Below, one piece after another: positions 1 through 5,303 of a DNA stretch of 5,303 nucleotides. The notes under the pieces were generated by a model. That model saw nothing but the letters and a program-made list of their open reading frames with translations, was not told the DNA's origin and did not search any database. The first letter of the stretch is position 1. Every line of letters starts with the position of its first letter. The stretch is taken from positions 1 to 5,303 of the forward strand of contig JANQZQ010000062.1 of NCBI GenBank assembly GCA_030728545.1, written 5' to 3'. The position numbers and the translations under genes are program-made. The DNA comes from Ilumatobacteraceae bacterium. GTDB taxonomy: Bacteria > Actinomycetota > Acidimicrobiia > Acidimicrobiales > Ilumatobacteraceae.

Positions 1-413
1 TACCCGGTGCAACGACACAAGTTGCCCTCTAGACCGAGGCGAACTTCGTCGTCGGTGGGCTTCGGGTTTTCGTTTAACAAACCGATGGCGGCCATCACCA
101 TGCCAGGTGTGCAGTAACCGCACTGCAGACCGTGGTTTTCCATGAATGCTTTTTGCATCGGGTGCATTTCACCGTTTGTGGCAAGACCCTCGATGGTGGT
201 CACTGCACCACCATCGGCTTGGGCTGCCAGAATCGTGCAGCTCTTGGCCGCTTCGCCGTCGAGGTGCACCGTGCAGGCACCGCAACTCGATGTGTCGCAA
301 CCAATGTTGGTGCCGGTCAACTTCGCTTGCTCACGGATGTAGTGCACGAGCAGCGTGCGCGGCTCAACCTCGTGTGATTGTGCTTCGCCGTTGATGGTGA
401 TGGAAACTTTCAT
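1..413 (-). CDS. CoxS-like [2Fe-2S] small subunit of a molybdenum hydroxylase, 3' end cut by window edge
   Basis: This is the iron-sulfur subunit that carries electrons from the molybdenum centre of the large subunit to an FAD subunit, in the cytoplasm. Reading the minus strand from 413 gives 137 complete codons before the window ends; family members are about 150-165 residues, so only a short C-terminal tail is missing. Numbered from the upstream ATG at 416, the plant-type ferredoxin cluster ligands are C40, C45, C48 and C60 (motif GCDTSSCGACTV). The second-cluster ligands are C99, C102, C134 and C136 (QCGYCTPGM and NLCRCTG). All eight cysteines are present. Two ATG codons stand in tandem at 416 and 413. 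I chose 413 because GGAGGG lies 6 nt before it but only about 3 nt before the first, and family proteins commonly begin MKVxxxxNG. The gene lies 72 bp after the second permease. Its partner is the large subunit at 3016-5286, four genes upstream. The family assignment is secure; the substrate is unknown. Confidence 0.93.
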   Translation of the reverse strand, partial: MKVSITINGEAQSHEVEPRTLLVHYIREQAKLTGTNIGCDTSSCGACTVHLDGEAAKSCTILAAQADGGAVTTIEGLATNGEMHPMQKAFMENHGLQCGYCTPGMVMAAIGLLNENPKPTDDEVRLGLEGNLCRCTG

Positions 414-418
414 CATGA

Positions 419-424
419 CCCTCC
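419..424 (-). promoter_or_regulatory. Strong ribosome binding site for the small-subunit gene
   Basis: The minus strand reads GGAGGG here, followed by TC and then two ATG codons in a row. The spacing (about 6 nt to the second ATG, 3 nt to the first) favours the ATG at 413. It is the best Shine-Dalgarno in the window, which fits this gene being the only internal one not translationally coupled to the gene before it. Confidence 0.75.
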
Positions 425-434
425 GTCGTGTGAC

Positions 435-454
435 GGGGTTCACCCCAGAACCCC
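435..454 (-). other. Perfect 7-bp hairpin in the gap before the small-subunit gene
   Basis: Within the 72-bp gap between the second permease and the small-subunit gene, the arms 435-441 (ggggttc on the plus strand) and 448-454 (gaacccc) are perfect inverted repeats around a 6-base loop. Two smaller hairpins flank it. One is cgtc/gacg with a 4-base loop at 424-435, abutting the ribosome binding site; the other is cccc/gggg with a 3-base loop at 469-479. No T-run follows the stem on the minus strand, so it is not a standard intrinsic terminator. It could protect or separate transcript segments or tune initiation of the small-subunit gene. Chance pairing of G and C tracts is also possible. The rest of the gap (to 488) shows no convincing promoter. 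Confidence 0.45.
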
Positions 455-488
455 TAGGCGCAGTATTGCCCCGCTGGGGGTCGTATGT

Positions 489-1268
489 CTAATCGCTGAG
501 TTTTTGCAGGTTTCGCAGGGCAAAACCCAAGCACAGCACGCTCATGACCACCACGGCCACGAGCCCGCCCCAAATGGCATTCCATGACAAATAGTCGGCA
601 CTCGACTCGTTGACCAGGCCCACGCGGGCCAGCCGCAAGATATTGGTGGCTGGGTTGATGCGGGCCACGGTGTGCAGCCAGCCGCTCATCACTTCGAGCG
701 GCACCTGGGCAGACGACAAGAACATCACGAGAAAAATCGACAACTGCATGATTGCTGCACCACGCATGTCTTTGAACTTGAATGCCAAGCCGAGGCCCCA
801 GCCGGCACCCATCGTGGCGATGCCGAGTGCGCTGATGTACAAACACAACACGCCGAGCAGCCCACCAGTGAATCGCGCACCGAGGGCGATGCCAATCACT
901 ATGACCAGCGTGGTCATCAGTAGCACGCGAATGAGGGTGCCAGTCAGTGGCCCGAGGATGAGCGACAAGCGAGATGTCGGCGACATGCGCAGGCGATCGT
1001 AAAAACCAGTTTCGATATCGCGAATTGTGGTGAAGCCCAAGCCGACGCCGCCGAAAGCTGCGCCCATCATGATGCCAAGCGGCATATACCAATTGATCGA
1101 GCGATCGGTGGGGAAGTTGGGTATTTGGGTGATGGCAAAGAACGTTCCGGCAAATACCACCATGTTGAAAATGGGCATCGCTAGCGCCGGAAAGAATGCC
1201 GACGGCAAACGGCGGATGGTGCGCACACTGCGAGTGGCAAGAATGCCGACGCTGCGGGTGGTGGTCAT
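489..1268 (-). CDS. ABC-2 type transporter permease (DrrB-like), second of two
   Basis: This 259-residue inner-membrane permease forms half of the translocation path of a DrrAB-type ABC exporter. About six hydrophobic segments can be seen near residues 27-47, 60-80, 105-130, 136-160, 172-190 and 231-250, with a basic N-terminus (several Arg in residues 5-20). The cytoplasmic loop at 84-100, DIETGFYDRLRMSPTSR, is the probable ATPase-coupling region, and FLSSAQVPLEVMSGW with a following INPATN (from residue 183) is typical of the ABC-2 membrane family. The ATG at 1268 overlaps the stop of the preceding permease as ATGA, so translation is probably coupled; no good Shine-Dalgarno is visible. The gene ends with TAG at 489-491. 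It resembles its neighbour in the loop and C-terminal motifs but is clearly diverged, which points to a heterodimer. The transported substrate cannot be read from the sequence. Confidence 0.93.
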   Translation of the reverse strand: MTTTRSVGILATRSVRTIRRLPSAFFPALAMPIFNMVVFAGTFFAITQIPNFPTDRSINWYMPLGIMMGAAFGGVGLGFTTIRDIETGFYDRLRMSPTSRLSLILGPLTGTLIRVLLMTTLVIVIGIALGARFTGGLLGVLCLYISALGIATMGAGWGLGLAFKFKDMRGAAIMQLSIFLVMFLSSAQVPLEVMSGWLHTVARINPATNILRLARVGLVNESSADYLSWNAIWGGLVAVVVMSVLCLGFALRNLQKLSD

Positions 1269-2053
1269 CGTGCTGCCAAGCGTACGGAGAGTTGGCGTAG
1301 TGCCAGCAATGTAGTGAGCACGGCAATCCCTGTGGGGATCAGCAGTGTTTGGGTCATTGCTGTGAGCGAGACGCCGTCAATCGATAACGATCGCTGGCCT
1401 TCGACCATGTATGAAATTGGGTTGAAGTCGGCGATACGCCTGTAGGCGCCGCTCATGGTTTCGCGCGGAAAGAACGCACTCGACAAAAACAACAAGATGA
1501 AAAGAATCGGAAACGTTCCTTGCACTGCTTCTGCTGAACCAGTTTTCAGTGCAACCACCGACATGAGCGCACCGACGCCGAACGCGGTGAGAAACCCAGC
1601 CAGCACAATCGACGCGTAACCCAGTACCCCGGCCTGCACGGTGACACCAAACGGCAGGAGCACCAGCAAAAACACGAGTGCCTGCAAGCCACCAAACACC
1701 GAACTGCCGGCCAAGCGGCCAAACAAAATAGAGGTGCGCGATGTTGGCGCGGCAAGTAAGCGGTCAAAAAAGCCGTCTTGAATATCGGTGGCCAGTGCTG
1801 CGGCGCCAGTGACCGAGCCAAACAACACACCTTGGGTTACGGTGCCCGCCAGCGTGAACTGCAGATACGAATCCACTTGGGGAAACCCGGGCAGGCTGAT
1901 GGCGCGACTGAACGACGACGACCCCAGCGCGGCAAAAAACAGCGGGAAGATGAGCGACGGCGCGATGATTGCTGGTTGCCGAAATATCGCCAATGTTGAG
2001 CGGCGCGACAACGCAGCGAACTGTCGCGCGGTATCAGCCGGCTTGTGGTGCAT
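1265..2053 (-). CDS. ABC-2 type transporter permease (DrrB-like), first of two
   Basis: This 262-residue membrane permease is a partner of the ATPase encoded just upstream and of the permease just downstream. Hydrophobic segments lie near residues 29-48, 66-88, 113-138, 143-167, 179-196 and 235-255. The loop DIQDGFFDRLLAAPTSR (90-106) shares 11 of 17 residues with the same loop in the second permease. FLSSAFFPRETMSG (from 189) with a following FNPISYMVEGQR is characteristic of DrrB-like proteins. The ATG at 2053 was chosen because GAAGGGG sits 6 nt before it and the protein then begins at the usual distance from the first membrane segment. The open frame extends further upstream, but there it overlaps the ATPase gene deeply. 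With this start it overlaps the ATPase gene by 20 bp, and its TGA overlaps the next ATG by 4 bp. The family is secure; direction of transport (export) is inferred from DrrAB relatives. Confidence 0.93.
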   Translation of the reverse strand: MHHKPADTARQFAALSRRSTLAIFRQPAIIAPSLIFPLFFAALGSSSFSRAISLPGFPQVDSYLQFTLAGTVTQGVLFGSVTGAAALATDIQDGFFDRLLAAPTSRTSILFGRLAGSSVFGGLQALVFLLVLLPFGVTVQAGVLGYASIVLAGFLTAFGVGALMSVVALKTGSAEAVQGTFPILFILLFLSSAFFPRETMSGAYRRIADFNPISYMVEGQRSLSIDGVSLTAMTQTLLIPTGIAVLTTLLALRQLSVRLAAR

Positions 2054-3005
2054 TGTCGGCCCCTTCGAGGCGATAACCAGTTGCATCAGCAAACACGTCG
2101 TCGAGGCTGGGCTGGTTGAGTTCGAGATGTTCGACCACGACTTTGGCCTCGTCGAGCGCGCGCACGACTTCGGCGACACGTTCGGCACCACCTTTGAGCC
2201 CGACACCCAGCGTGCCTTCGGCCGTTGGGCGCATGTCGCCAAATGCCGAGAGCACCACTTTGGCTTGATCCATTTGTTGTCGCGACACATTGATGAGCAA
2301 TGTCGGGTCGCCCACGCTGCGCTTCAAATCGCTGGGCTTGCCTTCGCGCACGATGTGGCCGTGGTCGATAATGGCGATGCGATCTGCAAGTTGGTCGGCT
2401 TCTTCTAGGTACTGCGTAGTGAGCATCACGGTGGTGCCTTCGCTATTGAGGCGACGCACTTCTTCCCACAGCGTCAGACGACTCATCGGGTCGAGACCGG
2501 TCGTTGGCTCATCCAAAAACAGCACGGCAGGTTGGTGAACGAGCGACAACGCTAGATCGAGCCGGCGACGCATGCCACCTGAATAGGTCGAAACGCGGCG
2601 ATCTGCGGCAGCAGTCAAGCCAACACGCTCGAGCAGTTCGTTGGCGCGCTGCTTCATTTTGTTGGCGGCGATGCCATAGAGCACGGCCTGCAACTCGAGC
2701 AATTCGTATCCCGACATGAGTGGGTCAATTGCTGCGTCTTGCAGGGCCACCCCGATGTTGCGTCGCACCTGGTCGGCTTGTTTGACCACATCAAAACCGG
2801 CAACTCGCGCAGTGCCACTAGTGGGTCGCAACAACGTGGTGAGAATCCGCACCACGGTGCTCTTACCGGCACCGTTGGGGCCAAGGAACCCAAAGATTTC
2901 ACCTTGGTTTACCGTGAGGTTGATGCCGTCAACGGCCTTGACTTCGCCGAAGTGACGAGACAGGTTTTCAGCGACGATTGGTGCGGTATTCGATGTGTTG
3001 TTCAC
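2034..3005 (-). CDS. DrrA-type ABC transporter ATP-binding protein
   Basis: This 323-residue cytoplasmic ATPase powers the exporter formed with the two permeases that follow. Motifs in order are: A-loop aromatic F19; Walker A GPNGAGKST at 42-50; Q-loop Q89; signature YSGGMRRRLDLA at 141-152; Walker B VLFLDEP with D165 and E166; and D-loop GLD at 170-172. The usual switch histidine is Gln, in LTTQYLEEADQLAD with Q198, a variant known from the DrrA (daunorubicin resistance) group. The C-terminal extension ends in a PSLDDVFADATG motif (299-310), also typical of DrrA. The start is GTG at 3005, 10 bp after the large-subunit stop. Upstream in-frame codons lie inside that gene and encode a low-complexity shadow, and no later in-frame start keeps the N-terminal strand. 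No clear Shine-Dalgarno is present, so re-initiation after the upstream gene is likely. The gene overlaps the first permease by 20 bp. The substrate is unknown, and drug resistance should not be assumed. Confidence 0.94.
   Translation of the reverse strand: MNNTSNTAPIVAENLSRHFGEVKAVDGINLTVNQGEIFGFLGPNGAGKSTVVRILTTLLRPTSGTARVAGFDVVKQADQVRRNIGVALQDAAIDPLMSGYELLELQAVLYGIAANKMKQRANELLERVGLTAAADRRVSTYSGGMRRRLDLALSLVHQPAVLFLDEPTTGLDPMSRLTLWEEVRRLNSEGTTVMLTTQYLEEADQLADRIAIIDHGHIVREGKPSDLKRSVGDPTLLINVSRQQMDQAKVVLSAFGDMRPTAEGTLGVGLKGGAERVAEVVRALDEAKVVVEHLELNQPSLDDVFADATGYRLEGADNAPQAG
2060..2066 (-). promoter_or_regulatory. Ribosome binding site that fixes the first permease start
   Basis: The minus strand reads GAAGGGG, then CCGACA, then ATG at 2053. 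The 6-nt spacing is good and supports this start over the upstream in-frame ATG at 2086. The site lies inside the 3' end of the ATPase gene. Confidence 0.65.
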
Positions 3006-3015
3006 TGCGACAGTC

Positions 3016-5286
3016 TTACTGATTGATGGCCTGCCACACACGCTCGGGCGTCGTCGGCATGTCGATGTGACGCACGCCCAAATGGGCGACCGCATCGACC
3101 ACTGCTGATTGCACTGCTGGTGTCGAGCCAATCGTGCCCGATTCGCCAACGCCCTTGGCCCCCAACGGGTTGCGTGGGGTGGGGGTGGCCATAGCGACGA
3201 GTTCGATCTGGGGTGCTTCGACCGCCGAGATGAATGCGTACTCGGCCAGGTTGCCCGTTTTTGGGTTGCCGTCGGCGTCGTAAACAAATTCTTCGAGCAA
3301 GGCCTGCGCCGAACCTTGGGCGATGCCACCGTGAATTTGTCCTTCGAGCAACAGCGGGTTCAACACGGTGCCGGCATCGTCGCAGGCAATTTGCTTGAGG
3401 TGCGTAACTTTGCCAGTTTCGGTGTCGACTTCAACAACGGCAACATGCGCACCGAACGGAAACGTGGCACCACCCGAGGTAAATCGGTGTGCATAGCCGA
3501 GCCCACCGTCGTTGGCCCGCGATGCTGCCAGGTCACCCCACGAAGTGCTCTTGGCTGGTGTGCCTGCCACGTGAAACACGCCGCGCTCTTTGTCGAGCAC
3601 GATGTCGCTTTCGGCGGCCTCTAATTGTGAAGCGGCAAACGCTTTGGCCTGCTCAACGAGTTTGATGGCCGTTTCGTGCACGGCCGCACCACCCAATTGC
3701 AACGAGCGTGAACCATAGGTGCCGAGACCTTCGGGGATGAGGTCGGTATCGCCCCACACCACGTCGATTTTGTCCATCGCGATACCTGTGTGTTCAGACG
3801 CGATCATCGACCATGCAGTCACGTGGCCCTGGCCGTGCGGTGACGTGCCGGTGTACACGATTGCGCGACCATCGGGCAGCACTTCAATGCGGGCGTCTTC
3901 GTGGTTGGTGCCACCAGAGGTGATTTCGACGTACACGCTCACGCCGATGCCGAGTTGGTTGCGGTCGCCACGCGCGCGGCGAGCGGCTTGCTCTTTGCGC
4001 AGGTCGGCATAGTTCGCCGCGGCCAACACCAAGTCGAGGGCACCTTCGTAGTCGCCGACGTCGTATTCCTGACCGATGGCAGTCGTGTGGGGCTGCATGA
4101 ACTTGCCGATGAGATTTTTGCGACGAACTTCGGCGGCGTCGATGCCAATTTCGGCAGCGAACATATCCATTGCTCGCTCGATGGCGGCAGTCGCCTCGGG
4201 GCGACCAGCACCGCGGTACGCAACGATTGGTGTGGTGTTGGTGACCACCGACTTGGTGCGACATTCAATTTTTGGAATCGCGTACACGCCGCTACTCATC
4301 GGTCGAGTGCACGCGGGGGCCAACACGGCGCCGACGTCGACGAATGCACCAGAATCTTGAATTGCTTCAAGACGGTAGGCGAGCACTTGGCCGTCGCGGT
4401 TGCCACCGATGGTGATGTATTGCAACTGCGCGCGACCGTGACCAAGCGAGATCATCGATTCGCTGCGAGTTTCGCGCCAGCGCAACGGGCGATTGACCGC
4501 AAGTGCCACACGACCCAGCACGATTTCTTCGGGGTAGGCCGAAATTTTGGCACCAAACCCACCGCCGACGTCGGGGGTGATTACCCGCACGTGACTGGTG
4601 GAATCACTTTTGTTGATCTGGTCGCGCACACCTTGGGCATGTTGGGTGGAGATCCACTGAAACAATCGGCCATCAACCCAAGCCACGGCCGAACCGCGCA
4701 CCTCGAGCGGGCACGGCGCCAGACGTTGGTTGACAAAGCGACCTTTGACCACCACTTCGCAGTCGGAGAAATAATCATCACCCGTCACATCGGGCATGCC
4801 CCACACTGTGGAGTCGATGGCGATGTTGCTGCCGGCATCGGGGTAGATGAGCGTCGACGATGTCATTGCTGCTTCGATATCGATCAACACTTCGAGTGGT
4901 TCGTAGTCGATGACCACCAAGTCGGCGGCGTCTTCGCCTTGGTTGGCGTGTTCGGTGACCACGACTGCCACGGGTTCGCCCACGTAGCGCACGCGATCAC
5001 TGGCCAGCAACGTGCGCGACACGCCTGCGTTGTATGACGAAGTTTCTGGCGCGAGCCCTAGCGATGCTGCGGTATGCACTGCGATAACACCTGGTGCCTG
5101 CAGTGCGGCACTGATATCGATGCCCAGAATCGTGGCGTGGGCCATTTGCGAGCGCACAAAAGTGACATGAGCGGCGCCTGCCAAAAGTGGTTCGGCGTGC
5201 ATGTCATCGACATAAACACCGCCGGTGGTAAGAAACTTCGGATCTTCTTTGCGTAGAACGCGGTTACCAAGAATGCTTCCAGCCAT
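3016..5286 (-). CDS. CoxL/xanthine dehydrogenase-family molybdopterin-binding large subunit (form II type, AYRGAGR)
   Basis: This 756-residue catalytic subunit of a molybdenum hydroxylase would oxidise a small organic substrate using water and pass electrons to the [2Fe-2S] subunit. The N-terminus has the family pattern GNRVLRKEDPKFLTTGG and YVDD (residues 7-28), followed by the hammerhead domain to about 133. The molybdopterin-binding region follows, with GGGFGAK at 241-247, TSPHGQGH at 481-488 and GTYGSRS at 522-528. The catalytic glutamate is E715 in GAKGVGESG. The active-site loop reads AYRGAGR at 356-362. Form I CO dehydrogenases have AYxCSFR there, with the copper-ligating Cys; here that position is G359. 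Length fits form II proteins (about 750-790) better than form I (about 800). It is the first gene of the visible block; its TAA is 10 bp before the ATPase start. CO as substrate is unlikely; an aldehyde or N-heterocycle is possible. The cofactor is probably the cytosine dinucleotide form, by analogy. Confidence 0.95.
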   Translation of the reverse strand: MAGSILGNRVLRKEDPKFLTTGGVYVDDMHAEPLLAGAAHVTFVRSQMAHATILGIDISAALQAPGVIAVHTAASLGLAPETSSYNAGVSRTLLASDRVRYVGEPVAVVVTEHANQGEDAADLVVIDYEPLEVLIDIEAAMTSSTLIYPDAGSNIAIDSTVWGMPDVTGDDYFSDCEVVVKGRFVNQRLAPCPLEVRGSAVAWVDGRLFQWISTQHAQGVRDQINKSDSTSHVRVITPDVGGGFGAKISAYPEEIVLGRVALAVNRPLRWRETRSESMISLGHGRAQLQYITIGGNRDGQVLAYRLEAIQDSGAFVDVGAVLAPACTRPMSSGVYAIPKIECRTKSVVTNTTPIVAYRGAGRPEATAAIERAMDMFAAEIGIDAAEVRRKNLIGKFMQPHTTAIGQEYDVGDYEGALDLVLAAANYADLRKEQAARRARGDRNQLGIGVSVYVEITSGGTNHEDARIEVLPDGRAIVYTGTSPHGQGHVTAWSMIASEHTGIAMDKIDVVWGDTDLIPEGLGTYGSRSLQLGGAAVHETAIKLVEQAKAFAASQLEAAESDIVLDKERGVFHVAGTPAKSTSWGDLAASRANDGGLGYAHRFTSGGATFPFGAHVAVVEVDTETGKVTHLKQIACDDAGTVLNPLLLEGQIHGGIAQGSAQALLEEFVYDADGNPKTGNLAEYAFISAVEAPQIELVAMATPTPRNPLGAKGVGESGTIGSTPAVQSAVVDAVAHLGVRHIDMPTTPERVWQAINQ

Positions 5287-5292
5287 GCAGCA

Positions 5293-5298
5293 AAGTTA
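5293..5298 (-). promoter_or_regulatory. Possible -10 element of a leaderless promoter for the large-subunit gene
   Basis: The minus strand reads TAACTT, then TGCTGC, then the ATG at 5286. TAACTT fits the TANNNT consensus of actinobacterial -10 boxes, and a 6-nt spacing would put the transcript start at or next to the A of the ATG. No Shine-Dalgarno is present in the 17 visible bases, which agrees with a leaderless mRNA. Any -35 region lies outside the window, and a six-base match can arise by chance. Confidence 0.4.
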
Positions 5299-5303
5299 CA
5301 GCG

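Noticed and set aside
435..454. Intrinsic transcription terminator between the second permease and the small-subunit gene
   Set aside because: The stem is perfect, but no T-run follows on the minus strand, and the next gene belongs to the same enzyme as the first gene.
443..480. G-quadruplex in the gap
   Set aside because: On the minus strand only three GGGG tracts fall in this stretch, with one spacer of about 14 bases, so it does not fit the usual short-loop pattern.
454..1326. A 290-codon minus-strand frame overlapping the second permease
   Set aside because: It is rich in His, Arg and Cys, has no membrane segments, and shares the region with a permease whose hydrophobic profile and motifs are clear.
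1788..2408. A 206-codon plus-strand frame across the permease-ATPase junction
   Set aside because: It is antisense to two well-supported genes, and its translation shows no domain or plausible start signal.
489..3005. Transporter genes as a recent mobile insertion splitting a cox operon
   Set aside because: No terminal repeats, target duplications, transposase or evident change in base use are seen at either junction, and the genes are coupled by overlaps and minimal gaps, which suggests a settled operon.
3006..3329. N-terminal extension of the ATPase reading into the large-subunit gene
   Set aside because: The extra 108 residues are Ser/Arg/Pro-rich shadow sequence within the large-subunit coding region, and the family fold begins right after the GTG at 3005.
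3901..5037. A 378-codon open frame on the plus strand, antisense to the large-subunit gene
   Set aside because: Its translation is rich in His, Asp, Val and Gly with no recognisable motif, and it lies opposite a gene with every expected family motif. Long antisense frames are common opposite GC-rich genes.

Overview
The window carries one compact block of five genes, all on the minus strand. It reads like part of a bacterial chromosome, most likely from an actinobacterium. The clues are a moderately high G+C content (about 58% in one 60-base line counted by eye), a DrrA-family exporter, a GTG start, overlapping genes and a likely leaderless first gene. A member of the Acidimicrobiia is a guess only. 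No tRNA, rRNA, CRISPR array, insertion sequence or phage gene is visible.

In the direction of transcription (right to left) the layout is as follows. (1) At 5286-3016 is a complete molybdenum hydroxylase large subunit of the CoxL/xanthine dehydrogenase family. It carries the form II-type active-site motif AYRGAGR, not the Cys-containing motif of true CO dehydrogenase. (2) At 3005-2034 is a DrrA-type ABC transporter ATPase. (3, 4) At 2053-1265 and 1268-489 are two related ABC-2 type permeases. (5) From 413 to the window edge is the [2Fe-2S] small subunit (CoxS-like), cut at base 1, which lacks only its last residues. The genes are separated by 10 bp, a 20-bp overlap, a 4-bp ATGA overlap and a 72-bp gap, so one polycistronic transcript is likely.

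The large and small subunits should assemble into one enzyme. Electrons would pass from the molybdenum centre through two [2Fe-2S] clusters to an FAD subunit, which is not in this window and is expected beyond base 1. The ATPase and two permeases make a complete heterodimeric membrane transporter of the DrrAB exporter type. The most notable feature is that this whole transporter lies between the two core subunits of the oxidoreductase. That order matches neither the M-S-L order of form I nor the S-L-M order of form II cox clusters. Coupling between oxidation of a small molecule and transport of its substrate or product is a reasonable hypothesis, but the sequence does not identify the molecule.

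Almost all of the window is coding. The only non-coding stretches are the 72-bp gap before the small-subunit gene, which holds small G/C-tract hairpins and a strong Shine-Dalgarno, the 10-bp gap before the ATPase, and 17 bases upstream of the large-subunit gene, which hold a possible -10 element.
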